NCBI GenBank assembly: GCA_033065855.1
Contig: JAVXUO010002897.1
Location: 512,004 to 576,003, forward strand
Direction: 5' to 3'
DNA length: 64,000 nt
Source of the DNA: Escallonia rubra
Taxonomy: Eukaryota; Streptophyta; Magnoliopsida; Escalloniales; Escalloniaceae
Below are positions 10,154 through 21,862 of the stretch, one piece after another. How positions within the stretch are numbered: position 1 is the stretch's first letter; each line of letters opens with the position of its first letter. The translations under genes and the position numbers were made by a program. The notes under the pieces were generated by a model. That model ran no database searches, had not been told where the DNA came from, and saw only the letters and a list, made by a program, of their open reading frames with translations.

Positions 10154-11255
10154 ACTGCTCTTCTGTTGGACACGATAGCACACACATAAACACGATATCC
10201 CGACAAAGATAAAATGCTTGTGATTATTCAATTAGTCAGTTTCTTATGACAGTAAGGAAAGTGTTTAACTGATATTAGCTAAAATCTCGTATTATGCACG
10301 GGAAGGGAGGTAGTTAGTAGTGAAGTGGGAAATGGAGGTCATGGACAAAGACGGTTAGAGTTCATTGGGTTGAAGTTATTTTATGACCAATCAAAATTTA
10401 ACACATATTTAGCTTTATTAAATTTGTAAGAATTCAAGAAATTAGGATTACATGTTTGGAAGACATAAAAGCTGTCAACCAAATCTAAATACATATAATA
10501 AGATGCCTCATCTACCGGTGTAGGTTTCGGAGGTTTTTTTTTATCATATGTTGCAGTCACACAAAATGCATTTTACCAGTATCACTGAAACGCCAACCAA
10601 GGATGTAAGTAACAAGACACCATCTTCTTACATCATACCAACTTCTGGGCAACAGGGCCTTACAATTATTTAATCAAAAGAGGTGATGTATTTACATATA
10701 ACCACTCTAATTGGCTCTAGTCCATCTAATCCAGAGGTCGTTTCATTCAAGTTTGTACCCATTTCTTCTCTCCTTACTAGGGTTTCAGGAAGTGGCTATC
10801 TTAGTCATGCCATAAACTTGAATATGCACTGTAAGTGCCTTAGAGCAAGTGTTCATCCCCCCACCCCCCACCCCCCAAATGCACACACACACACACCCCA
10901 CCTGATGTTTTCAAATCTCGTATCCTCTTTTAGTGATGAAAACTCATATTTTGTGCTTGGTGAGAGGTGGGGTACCGTGTGTATCTGTGTTGTCAGTGTA
11001 TATAGGTGGGGTGGGCATGGGTGTATGTCGTGCGTGGACGGGTGTGTGTTGTTTGTGTCAGGTGTGTGCGTTTGTGTGTGTCGTCTCTACTTGTACACCA
11101 GATTTTGGGCGATGGGGTGTTTGTGTCTATTCGTGGTTGTTATGTGGTGGTGCGCAGCTGGGTAAGTGGGGGTAGGGCTAGGGTTGTGCGGTGGTGTGGG
11201 TTGGTACGTGGGTGTTATGCGGTGTCTGGGTGATGGAGTGTTTATGGAACAAACT
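10154..11255. other. Unassigned; GT-rich stretch
   Basis: From about 10940 the sequence becomes GT/GGGTG-rich, with open frames in all three plus-strand frames at once. That pattern indicates low-complexity composition rather than coding. A C-rich and CA-repeat tract lies at 10855-10905. No gene is supported. Confidence 0.5.
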
Positions 11256-11269
11256 TTGGCTCCTACCCA

Positions 11270-11452
11270 GGTCGTAGGAATCTTCCTCCAACCCCATGTA
11301 TAGTGACAATTAATAGTCGCTAGATGTTTCTAGTGGCTTTTCTTCTAACACTTTCAACGACAATTATTAGTAGCACTTTTTTAGCGTCACTAGTAACATT
11401 TAGAAACCATTAATTGTCGCTATATAGGAGGTAGGAGGAAGATTCCTTCAAC
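11270..11452. mobile_element. Foldback MITE-like element
   Basis: Left arm (GGAATCTTCCTCC near 11278, TATAGTGACAATTAATAG near 11299) and right arm (ATTAATTGTCGCTATATAGG near 11410, GGAGGAAGATTCC near 11434) are inverted copies about 85-90 bp long, nearly meeting in the middle. The interior carries TTTTTTAGCGTCACTAGTAACA, which recurs at about 48.55 kb. The DNA superfamily is not determined. Confidence 0.6.
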
Positions 11453-11459
11453 CGGATAA

Positions 11460-12915
11460 CAGCCAAAAAAAGTTTGTGTGTCTATCCATCTGTCCGTGGG
11501 TGTGTCTGTGTGTGTTTGTCCATCTGTTCGTGGGTGTTATGTGGTGCGTGGGTGGACTGGATTGGTGGAGGTAGAGGGTGGTGTTCAAGTGCGTCAGGGA
11601 GGGTGAGGGCGGTTGATGAACCCTACCGTTGTTGCAGACGCACTAGACATTCCATGTAAAATTGTAACGTATAAGCAAATTTTTATTAGACACTAAAACA
11701 ACTAGTAACGACAGTTGTTTAGAGCTTTGGATTAGGTACATTTGAAACAATTTTTGTATCATTTTGCAATGTAAAGCTGTTATTGATGTATTGTTGGATA
11801 TATGTGTATATATATTAGGTTAAAAATTAAAAAAAAAATCAGCGACAAGTAGCGAGTTCCCTCGAGATAAACATAAGTTGTTTCCCCCAACACTCTCCAA
11901 GGGCTCCGAATTTGAGTTAGACTTAATAGCTTCAATATTGCATCCATTATTATCGGGAAGTGTGTGCAAATGGCCCTAAGCAAAACATATAATGACACTC
12001 ATCTTGGTAATATTTTCAAGTTGACTGATTCATATTGTATTAGTCTATTCTCAATACTAGTTGTGATGTTTTAATAGTGGAGCTATATACACCTACATAC
12101 ACCTCTTTTATGTTATCTACAGATCTTCACGTACATTTTCTTACAATAAGCTAAGTACTTATAGAGACCAAATTCTAGCTTTAGTGACAAATGGCATGAA
12201 CCTCTTTTTTCTAGTTAAGCGCCCTTAAATTTCTAACCTTAATGACGACCAATTTTTGAAAGGGTGCCTAACTAACAACACAAGGCTACATAAAAAGCCT
12301 CACCTCCTTTATATTTAATTAACTATTTTTCTGTCATCTATATATATTACATTTTTGGATATGGTTGATAGTCTTAAGGTAGCAAACTGTCTATCATATT
12401 TTTTTTTAATTTTACTAAATAAACTTTCACCTCCTAACAACTTTGTGTAACCCATGACCCATCCACCCTCCCCTTCCTAAAAAGCCTATATCCCCACGTC
12501 ACAACAGTTAGAGTTTTTTTCTTTGTGTGCTCTTCATTTTCCCTCTCCAATGACTGACGCTTCTAAAATCCCAATTTACAATCAAATCATCGGACTAATC
12601 ACCAATGTAGGTGGACAATCTTCTTGGCTTACTGGCGCTTGACTTGGTCTCGGTGGAATAGTGGGAGACGAGGACGACCTCGAAGCCACGAGGGAGGAGG
12701 AAGGGGAGGATGTCGGGGAGTAGATGAGGGAAAGGTCGAGGGAGGAGGGGGATGAAGCAGTGGACAACGAGGCAGAGATCAGCATCGAAAGAGAGGAAGG
12801 TGTCGTAGAACTAGTGGTAAAGCGATCGGCATTGGAGCCGAAAGAAGAGGGAGAGGAGAGAGTAAGGGGGAGAAGATGAGGGATCAGTCTAGCCGGGTCG
12901 ATTCGGCAATGACAA
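11460..12915. other. Unassigned, GT-rich then AT-rich; GA-rich block at 12.65-12.9 kb
   Basis: 11470-11650 continues the GT-rich character. 11660-12560 shows nothing recognisable. A purine-rich block at 12640-12900 gives a serine/proline-rich frame on the minus strand (12923-12582), but its composition is simple GGAGGAA-type sequence and I do not call it a gene. Confidence 0.45.
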
Positions 12916-13294
12916 TGAAACAAAAAGAGGAAAAATACGAATGCTCAAGGGAGTAATAAAAATAAGAAAGCTGGAAAATATTTACTTGTAATTGAGAGAA
13001 ACTTGATAACTTGATGTGTATTGACAAGCTTCCTGGAACCTCTATTTAAAGACACAGTTCCACTAAACCACTACCCACATATATCTCCTCCACTAGTCAC
13101 TCCCTAGTTCCACTAAACCACTCCCCACATATATCTCCACTAGTTACTCCATGTTTACCACTACTTAAACATTATTTGAATAACAACCTAAGCCCACTAT
13201 GTGAACATGCCTCACGTTAAGCAAAAAACTAGGAAAACAAGTAAATTCAGTTAACCACCTCCAAAGCATGCTCTAAGTTGCACTAATTTCGACA
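12916..13294 (-). repeat. 3' LTR of copia C
   Basis: Plus-strand ends are TGAAACAAAAAG (12916) and ACTAATTTCGACA (13294), giving the TG...CA ends expected on either strand. The outer flank is GACAA. A TTTAAATAGAGG motif on the minus strand may serve as the TATA region. Confidence 0.9.
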
Positions 13295-13306
13295 CTCTCC
13301 CTTAGT
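13295..13306 (-). promoter_or_regulatory. Polypurine tract of copia C
   Basis: The minus strand reads TAAGGGAGAG immediately before the 3' LTR, the primer for plus-strand DNA synthesis. Confidence 0.8.
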
Positions 13307-13817
13307 TCAAGCTTATGACACCCAGAGCATCCCGAAAACGTTGAAACTTAGGCTCCACCAAAGCCTTCATAAATATATTAGCCACTTGATTGTTGGTACG
13401 AACGCTTAATAGCTCAACCTCTTCGTTTAACACTTTCTCACGAACCAAGTGATAACGCACCTCTATATGCTTTGTTCTCTCGCGGAAAATTGGATTTGAT
13501 GCAAGCTTAATGGCACTTTCATTATCACACTTAATTTGCACAGCATAGTCAACTTCGCAGAACATGTCTCCAATTAGCCTTTTTAACCAAACACATTCTT
13601 GTGTAGCCATAGTTGCTACCACATACTCAGCTTCGGTGCTAGACAAAACAACAATATCCTGCTTCTTGCTACATCAAGAAACTGTCGTTGAACCAGTGTT
13701 GAAACAATATCCTGATGTTGAGTGACGATCATTTGTATCTCCGGCCCAATCTGCATAAGTAAATCCACTCAACACAAAGTTATCATATCTCTTGTACAGA
13801 AGACCATAATTAAGAGT
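13302..13817 (-). pseudogene. Copia C RNase H
   Basis: The RNase H domain follows RT. An in-frame TGA at about 13815-13817 (after RILRYVK) and another stop near 13670 interrupt it. Key segments are YADWAGDTNDR (near 13755) and SSTEAEYVVATMATQECVWL (from 13643), the family's metal-binding Asp/Glu regions. The C-terminus ends normally just before the polypurine tract (FRDALGVISLN). Confidence 0.88.
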
Positions 13818-15719
13818 TCATTTCACATAACGTAAAATTCTCCTTGCTGCTTCCAAATGAAAGGTTCTTGGATTTTGCATAAACTGAGAAACAACACTAA
13901 CAGAGTACGAAATTTCTGGCCTGGTGATGGTTAGATAAATCAAGCTTCCAACAAGTTGTCGGAACTTCCTGGCATCCTTCAATGGCTTCCCTTTATCTTT
14001 CTTCAGCTTAAGATTTGGCTCCATTGGAGTGGCCTTTTCTTTCGACTCCCCCATGCTGAAACGCTCTAAGAGACTTTTTGCATAAGCTCTTTGAGACACA
14101 AAATACCCTTGGTTTGATTTTTCAATTTCTAGACCCAGAAAACATCCAATCTCCCCTAAATTTTTCATATCAAAACAAACAGACAAGTCATTTCTCAAAT
14201 TAGAAATTTCTGATTCATTATCCCCAGTTATTATCATATCATCAACATATAATAATACCAGGAGATGCACATTTGATTCTAATTTTATAAATAAACTAGA
14301 ATCTGAATCAGAAACTCTAAATCCACAGAAGATGAGGTATTGAGCAACTTTACCATACCAAGCTCGAGGAGCTTGCTTTAGGCCATAAAGTGCTTTCTTC
14401 AATCGGCAAACATGATTTGGAAATTGCTTAGAGACAAAGCCAGAAGGTTGCTCCATAAATACTTCACGATCCAACTCTCCGTAAAGAAATGCATTCTTTA
14501 CATCAAGCTGCCATAATTTCCAACCTTTAAAAGCAGCAAGCGAGATAATTGATCTAACTGTCACCATCTTCGCCATCGGGCTAAATGTCTCCTCATAGTC
14601 CAATCCATAGTTTTGAGAGAAACCACGAGCAACTAAACGAGCTTTAAACCTATCAATGGTGCCATTAGAATTTTTCTTCAAGCGAAACACCCATTTGCAA
14701 GTGACTGGCTCACATTTTTCTGGTTTCGGTACCGACTCCCATGTCTCATTTTTGTCTAAAGCATCAATCTCTTCTTGCATTGCTCTCTCCCAATTTGGAC
14801 AGCCCCTCGCTTCCTCATAACTTGTTGGTTCTTCTACAGTTAATCCTCCTGTAAAGAAACATGAAGTCACCGAACAACTATTTAGTTTTACCTCATAATC
14901 TTTGAGGTAGTCTGGCTGCTTTGTTTCCCTTGTTAACCTTTTCACTATTTGTTGCTCATCTTCTCTTCTTGCAATGTTCTGAGTTAGGGACTCATTTTCT
15001 ACCTCTACATTACTAGGTGCTTGCACATTTTCTTCAGGAAATAGAAGCTCCAAATTATCTTGATCATCACCAAGAGCAATGAACTTTGGAGCAGAAAATG
15101 GTGAGGACACCTCATCAAACACCACATCTCTAGAAGTAGTAAACTTCTTTGTATCTGGATCCATGCACCTCCAACCTTTCCTGTAAGAGTCATAGCCAAC
15201 AAATTCGCACTTCTTTGCTTTCGAGTCAAGTTTGGTTTTATTAGATTTAGGAACATGAACGTAGCAAATAGAACCAAATACCCAAAAATAATTCACATTT
15301 GGCTTTTCACTATACAAAATCTCAAAGGGAGATTTTTGTGTACCTGGCCAAGGAGGCAACCTATTTGTCACATGACATGCGCATTGAATAGCTTCTGCCC
15401 AGAGCTCCTGAGGAAGATTCTTGTCATGCAGCCATGAAAGACAAATGGAAGAAATATACCCAAGCTTCCTTTCTGCAACTCCATTTTGCTGAGGCGTGTC
15501 TGGACATGTCATTTGATGAAGAATACTGTTGTCATCACAATATTTGAAGAAGTCATCTGACATGTATTCCCCACCATTATCACTCCGGAGGCATTTTATC
15601 TTCTTCCCAAACTCTTTTCCGATGGCATCCTTGAACTCCATAAACTTGAATAGTGCTTCACTTTTCTCCTTCAAAAATTTCACCCAAGTGAACCTCGAGT
15701 GATCATCCACCAACACCAT
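13818..15719 (-). pseudogene. Copia C integrase core and reverse transcriptase, 633-codon open frame
   Basis: The integrase core has all three catalytic residues: VLVDDHSRFTW, CLRSDNGGEYMS and PQQNGVAERK. The C-terminal part (KKCEFVGYDSYRKGW) leads into RT: KWVFRLKKNSNG, FKARLVARGFSQ, LDVKNAFLYGELDREVFMEQ, KKALYGLKQAPRAWYGK and the active site LLYVDDMIITG, all intact. This is the longest open frame in the window. It is cut from the upstream part by an in-frame TAA at 15720-15722 and from RNase H by a TGA, so it is a recently decayed pol rather than a working one. Confidence 0.92.
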
Positions 15720-15722
15720 AAC

Positions 15723-16430
15723 TTAGTGATGTCCGCTATAGCTTGGTGTTCTCGTTGGTCCCATCAAGTCTGTATGAACCAATTCAAACAACGTGGATCT
15801 TTGATTTGATGACCTTTTAAAAGGAAGACGATGAGATTTGCCATATTGGCAACCTTGGCAAATCACATCTTCTCGGACATTCTTCAAAGTTAGCATACCA
15901 TCTACCAACTTTTTAGAAGAAATCTGTTGCAGCAATTGGTAGCCTACATGACCCAACCGAGCATGCCAAATAACAGCATTATCGGTTTGGCTTGTCTTCT
16001 TCACATAAGCTTCACCTGCTGACATAACGAACAAAGAACCTTTCTTCTCACCAGAAAAATAACATCAGTAGATATTTCTTTCACATTATCAAGCACCTTC
16101 ACATCCTTTGGGCCAAATAAGACATATTTTCCAGAATCAGTAATTTGAGGAACTGAAACTAGATTTTTCGTCAAACCTGGAACATGATAAACATCATGCA
16201 ACTTGACACTTCTTGTATCATTGGCCACATCGATCGTCACAACGCCTTCTTTTGCTACAGGATGAGTAGAGTTATCAGCAGTGACAATAACTCAATCTCC
16301 ATGGTGTTCATGCACTTCCGAGAACAAAATGTCATTCCCAGTTACATGGTGAGAACAACCTGAATCAATGATCCACTCCTCCTTCTTGTTGTCAGCATAA
16401 TTTACAAAAGCTTGGGTTGACTTTTGTTCA
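15723..16430 (-). pseudogene. Copia C protease and GAG-pre-integrase
   Basis: Minus-strand frame near 16400-16300 reads WIIDSGCSHHVTG, the aspartic protease active site, followed by a stop (TGA near 16290). Then come LHDVYHVPGLTKNLVSV (16240-16001) and, in 16034-15723, the integrase zinc region WHARLGHVGYQLL and CQGCQYGKSHRLPF. A frameshift near 16050 separates the last two blocks. Confidence 0.88.
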
Positions 16431-17309
16431 ATAGCCAACAGTAAAGCAATGATCCCATTTGAGTTGATCATCTCCTTCGCTTGTGTATGCGACGTTGACC
16501 TTCGAAAGCTTCACCGGACAATTTTTCTTTATATGCCCAGTCTTTCCGCATCTGAAGCATGTGATAGACTTTTTAGTGTGTGAATTGCCACCTTTTTCTG
16601 CACTTGAATCTTCTTCCTTGTTCTTACTCTTGAACGGATTATTTTTGTCCGACTTTCCCTTCGAAAAGAGAACGTCATCGGTTTCAAAGCTCTTCGCCAT
16701 CTGTCTCGCCAAGGCTTCTCGATTAGAGAGCAAATTCTCTAATTCTTCGACAGAAGGCTGTGTCGACCACCCTTGTATAGAGGTGACAAAAGGCCCATAT
16801 TCCTTCTTCAAACCGCGAACAAGATAGCGATGTAGACGAGCTTCGCTAATCTTCTCATCCTTATCTATCTCTGAAATCTCAGCACAAATACTTTTAACTC
16901 GTAAAAAGTATTCTGAAATTGACATACCTCATTGCTTTAACATTGCTAACTCGTTCTCCAACAGCTGTAGCCTTGATGTATTCTTCTTGGTAAACAGTCT
17001 TTCGAGCGTTTCCCAAAATTCATTCGGAGAACAAATGTCACGAACATGATCAATGAACTCTTTGCTAATAGATGTCCTCAAAGCAAAGAGAGCCTTCTCA
17101 CACTTGATCTTCCACTTCCGTCGTGACTTGGGATTCTCAGGAACATCAGAAGGGATTGCATCAGTACCAGCAATCAATTCCCATAAGTCCTGACCTTGAA
17201 GGTATGCCTCCATACACATCCTCCAATACTTGTAGTTTTTGCCTACAAGTTTCTCCATCCCATAGTGAAAATTTCCTCCATTTGAGACCTCCATTGCAGC
17301 AGTCAACAA
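16428..17309 (-). pseudogene. Copia C gag
   Basis: Gag starts near 17309 and contains the UBN2-type capsid region (LVGKNYKYWRMCMEAYLQGQ; EFWETLERLF; RLQLLENELAMLK). A single TGA at 16926-16928 interrupts it, after which the frame continues to the CCHC knuckle CFRCGKTGHIKKNC. A frameshift near 16440 separates gag from protease. Confidence 0.9.
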
Positions 17310-17390
17310 AAGCTCCCTCTCACACGTTCAAACTTCTCCAACAAATAAATTTGATAGACAAGAAGATTTGAACAAAAAAAGAACCTTCAC

Positions 17391-17406
17391 CTGGCTCTTG
17401 ATACCA
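17391..17406 (-). promoter_or_regulatory. Primer binding site of copia C
   Basis: The minus strand reads TGGTATCAAGAGCCAG directly adjoining the 5' LTR, close to the usual initiator-tRNA-complementary TGGTATCAGAGC. Confidence 0.85.
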
Positions 17407-17771
17407 TGAAACAAAAAGAGGAAAAATACAAATGCTCAAGGGAGTAACAAAAAGAAGAAAGCTGGAAAATATTTACTTGTAATTGAGAGAAACTTGCTAA
17501 CTTGATGTGTATTGACAAGCTTCATGGAACCTCTATTTAAAGACATAGTTCCACTAAACCACTACCCACATATATCTCATCCACTAGTCACTCCTAGTTC
17601 CACTAAACCACTCCCCACATATATCTCCACTAGTTACTCCATGTTTACCACTACTTAAACATTATTTGGATAACAACCTAAGCCCACTATGTGAACATGC
17701 CTCACGTTAAGCAAAAGACTAGGAAAACATGTAAATTAAGTTAACCACCTCCAAAGCATGTTCTAAGTTGC
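17407..17771 (-). repeat. 5' LTR of copia C, outer end missing
   Basis: This is collinear with 12916-13294 as far as TCTAAGTTGC. The terminal ACTAATTTCGACA found in the other LTR is absent, and integrase sequence of copia D follows at once. It was trimmed by deletion or by a rearrangement after insertion. Confidence 0.88.
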
Positions 17772-19550
17772 CTTCCCACATTTTGTTGTGGAGTATTAGG
17801 AATAATAAGTTACCTGCATATCCCATTTTCCTCACAAAACCTCTTGAACTGATCAGACAAATATTCGCGTCCTTGGTCAATGTGAAGAGTTTTTAAACTC
17901 TTATCTTTCTGATTCTCAACACCTGCTACAAAGCGTTTGAAACAAATCAAAGCTTCATGGCGGTGAGATATTAGATACATGTAACCATATCGCGTATAAT
18001 CGTCTATCAGTGTAAGGAAATAAGAAGTGTCATGGCGTGACTTTACACTCATAAGTCCATATATGTCAGAGTGAAGTAGCTCAAGTGGCTGAGTTGCTCT
18101 CACAGCCTTTCCAAGAGGCTTCTTGCATGCTTTGCCGGCCAAACAAGCCTCACATGTTTGTAGATTGACTTTCACGAGTGGGCCTAAAAGGCCTTCTTTA
18201 GCCAAATGAGTCATTCTATTTTGGCCTATGTGGCCCAGTCTTGCATGCCAGGTGGCAGAATCATTCACAATATTATCAATTGCCACATAAGCATAAGAGG
18301 AAGAAAAATTAATTAAATCCAATTGAAAAAGACTATCTATGCAAAAACCATGTCCAAACAAAACATCGTCCAAAGAGATGTCCAACTTATTACCCCTAAA
18401 ATTAAAGGAAAAGCCATTGTCTAATAAAGCAGTAACTGAAAGTAGATTAAGCAGAACAATGGGTGCATAACGCACATTCTCAGGAAGCAATGTGCGCCTA
18501 GTACGCAACATGAGCTAGTAAGAACCAAGCCCTAGCACTTCCTCTGAGCTGTTGTTTCTCATGAAGATATGTTTACTTCTCACTGGAATTCGGTCGTAAT
18601 CTATGAACTCCTCTCAATCACATGCTACATGTTTTGTTGCACATGTATCCACAAACGACATAGGTAGGGAATTAGCAACCATCAGGGGTGAGGAAACATG
18701 TAACTAAGAGAGATTCAGAAGGTATCCTCTTCGGTTCAGTACAATCACGAGCGAAGTGTCCTTGTTGTTGACATATGTAGCATTTGATTTTAGACAAATC
18801 ATTTTTCCTACCACGTATTCCTTTCTTGTGTTTCTTTATTTCCCATTCCTTTGGCGCAGAAGTGCTAGCCTCACATTTCTTTCTTTTCTTACTTTGTCTT
18901 CCGTACTTGCCATTTCCATTGCGCGATCCCCCTTGGGTGACATAAGTAAGGGCCTTGTTAGCATCTCGAGTCTCAGCCTCAAGGATGACATGTTGCGAAA
19001 CATTAAAAAAATTCTTAATGTTTTCACTATGAGTCAATATATGTTTCATATTAGCCCATGAGGTAGGAAGGGACCTTATGACAGCCCTGACTTGTTGTTC
19101 ATGTGTGAGTGCATATCCAACATCCCTTAGCTTACCAATCATATTAAACATCACCCTTAGATGTTCATTTATGGTTTTCTTACGGTCTTTTTGTGTATTT
19201 CTTAAACTTAATCACAAGGCTACGAAGCCGCGTAGTTGATGTTCCACCAAAAGAGAACTTGAGCTGATCTCATGAAGCTTTGCAAGTTGGAAGTTCATCA
19301 AACTGCCCGATCAGATCATTTTACAAGCTGCTCAACAAGGTAAAGTGCGCACTACGATCTTTCTCATGCCATTTCTGGTAGGCAGCGTGGTCTCTTAGGG
19401 GTTGCCCATCAGTGGGCGAGACCATCTCTTTGGTCAAGTTCTCCTCGAGCTCTTATTCATTCAGCATGAATTTCATCTTTTTGTGTCAGATGTCATAATT
19501 ATCTCCATTAAGTTTTTCACCCTTCACGAGATCAATGACATTCTTGGGGG
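17772..19550 (-). pseudogene. Truncated copia D: gag, protease region and integrase
   Basis: On the minus strand: gag N-terminus in broken frames (19550-19155), gag with CCHC knuckle CYICQQQGHFARDC (19154-18672), then GAG-pre-integrase and integrase (18511-17810): WHARLGHIGQNRMTHL, CEACLAGKACKKPLGK, LTLIDDYTRYGYMYLI and TLHIDQGREYLS. The frame continues past a stop to PNTPQQN near 17785, where it meets the LTR of copia C. The Glu of the DDE triad, RT and RNase H are therefore gone. The lineage differs from copia C. Confidence 0.85.
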
Positions 19551-21428
19551 GACATTTATTAACTACATTAGTTTGCGCAAAGAAAAAGACATTACTTATA
19601 CATCCTTCTATTTATTTCCAAAAAATTCAAATGAAAAATATTATCCTTCCTCACATCATGAAATCGAAAATTTGCTAAGCTCATAATCATATCCCATGTA
19701 TGTGAGTTAGGAATATATTTTTCAAGTAATTTTTCACAATACATTTCATATCATAAAATTCACATTGTAAGAAATGATCCGCATGATTTAGAACATCATA
19801 ATTGCACCATATAATAAAGTGTGCAAGGACTTCATTGAGCCCTATTGACATTCTAATAACTTATGCTAAGAAAATTCTAGCTTGAAAAATATGCATGCGA
19901 AATTACATTCCCGTACAAGGCTTTCTAAAAATATACAGAGAAATAATAGAATACAACGTCTCTGAGAATCCTACTACAAACTATTCTAATAAAACAAATG
20001 AAGATGTCGCATAGCACATTATTCTCAAATGAATTTTATTAAAACAAAAGTAAATACATAGACATAAGTTCACTTCTATGCCAAATCTAATATCCATCCA
20101 TTTAATCTAAAACTAGCATGCTCAAATAACAAGTTCAAGGGCAATTAAATGGATGAATATGCCACTTATTCCTTCCAAGGAAATGGGCAACAAGACATTG
20201 AAATAATTGGTTTAAAAATAAATGTGTGAGCTTAGCAAAGCCCAACGACTATACCTTAACAAAACATAATTAAACCATAATGCGAAATGAGGCAAGCATG
20301 TAACAAATAAAACATAATTTATTTATGTCATATAGCTCCCCAAAATATTTATTTATGTCATATAGCTCCCCAAAATATTTATTTCTGCCTGCAAAAATTT
20401 GTGTTTGCACATTATTCGTATATTTTGGATCACAAAAGTATTATAAAATACTCACAAATAGCCCAAAAACGAGAGATAAATTCTTAAAAGATGACAAACA
20501 TTAAATTTAACCCTAATATACCATCTGGAGTTTAAGAAAAAATTGTGTGTATAAAACAAAATTTTAAAGCTAATTTCTACAGAAAAAGTCATTTAAAAAC
20601 TAAGTAGAATACACACAGAGGTACAAAGGTAATATTGACTCCACAAAAAAATTGAGAAAGCCAAGGCGAAGCTCTACTCACCGGCGGTGACCAAAACCGG
20701 CCAAAGGACAGTCCTCACGCGCCTCCACGTGCCACCATTACGTGTGGGGAAGGTTGCATGCGCTTCGCGCGCCTCAAAGCGCGTGGCCTTACGGCGGCGA
20801 CCCCACGCATGCGCCCTTTGCTGGCTTTTAGGGTTCAAAATTTTTTTTAACACCCCCCCCCCCCCCAAGTTGGGGTCTTCCGAGTTCATTGGTGCACTCA
20901 GATTGGCCATTAGAGGCCCCTAGGTGTTGAGTACGCCATTGTCGCGAGTGGGTTTCACAAATTTTTACTATTCATCTTCTCCCTTAAAACCCTAATTTTT
21001 TAGCGGCCCGTGAGGCCAACTTCCGGAGGCCATATCTCTCTCATTTTTAAGCAAAATAATGCATGCCATATATCGTTGGAAAGATTATGTGATGTAGATT
21101 AACTCTGTACTAACTGATCATGGTAAAAACCAATCATGCTCCAAATTTGAGCCCCAAAACTCAAAAGAAATCACAGTTTTCTTGAAAAATAAAATCGTAA
21201 TTTCCCATGAATCATGCATCCAATAATCACAAAATTTTATAGAGTTCATTCTCAAGCACAGGGAAATAGAACCATATAATTATTTTTTAGAATAACGTGT
21301 TAATCTTGATGGGTCTCATATATATATATATGTATCTCGAAAAAAAACGTAATATGCACATAATTTATACTAGCATGTTAGAAGGCGAATCAACAAGTAA
21401 TCACTCTCTAATACCAACATTAAAATTC
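19551..21428. other. Non-coding sequence, possibly leader of copia D; 35-bp tandem repeat; GC-rich block
   Basis: Mostly AT-rich. At 20318-20385 a 35-bp unit (ATTTATTTATGTCATATAGC and following) is repeated in tandem twice. At 20670-20920 there is a GC-rich segment open in both strands, with a run of C at 20853-20866. The open frames there mirror each other and show no motif. (AT)n lies at 21321-21332. A weak primer-site-like CTCTAATACCA occurs near 21405. Confidence 0.4.
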
Positions 21429-21862
21429 TAGACATCTACCACAACGTGTAGTGTGTTCGAGAAAATTCCGACGAAGGATCCTTGTTGTTACGAGGCTCCA
21501 ACACGCTTGATCTTTATTCGCAGGTACGAAAACGGCTACTAGAGTCGAGTTTTTCGTCTACGAACCAAATCCTAGAGCTTGGTGATGCTCTAGAGAGAGT
21601 TCAACAGGGGGAGGGATTTTTTATTTGCAGGGAAGACTTATATCTTGTGACTTCTTATTTCTCATGGGATATCTCTAACCTTTATATAAAGATAGTATTA
21701 GAGGCTAACTTTATCTCAAATATTAGGAGATAAAGACTATATTCATCCCAAACACTTAAGAAATAAATATCCTCTAATTAACTGTAATAATTTGACTAAC
21801 AAATAAACATTATCTGTTAGTGGGCGGCTTGGGTCTACTGACCCAATTTATTAACACCAAAC
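21429..21862 (-). repeat. Possible LTR, perhaps of copia D
   Basis: Minus strand starts TGTTAATAAATTGGGTC at 21862, has TTTATATAAAGG (TATA-like) near 21685, and ends next to TTGGTATTAGAG near 21416, a diverged primer binding site. The 1.9-kb distance to gag is long and the inner LTR end is not canonical, so this is tentative. Confidence 0.35.

Larger units (their letters stand above)
12916..17771 (-). mobile_element. Near full-length Ty1/copia retrotransposon C, two LTRs
   Basis: LTRs at 12916-13294 and 17407-17771 bracket a minus-strand interior with primer binding site, gag, protease, integrase, RT, RNase H and polypurine tract in copia order. By eye the LTRs differ by about a dozen substitutions and one indel over some 360 aligned bases, so it is fairly recent. 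The coding frame is nearly continuous but has several in-frame stops and at least one frameshift. The outer ~14 bases of the right LTR are missing, replaced by integrase sequence of another copia element, and no target duplication is visible. Confidence 0.93.

Noticed and set aside
10683..11660. Open frames rich in Val/Cys/Gly on the plus strand
   Set aside because: GT/GGGTG low-complexity sequence leaves all three frames open; no motif, no splice logic.
12582..12923. Serine/proline-rich minus-strand open frame
   Set aside because: Purine-rich simple sequence; no known domain and no supporting gene structure.
20674..20923. Mirror-image open frames on both strands
   Set aside because: GC-rich block with no recognisable domain; sense and antisense are equally open.
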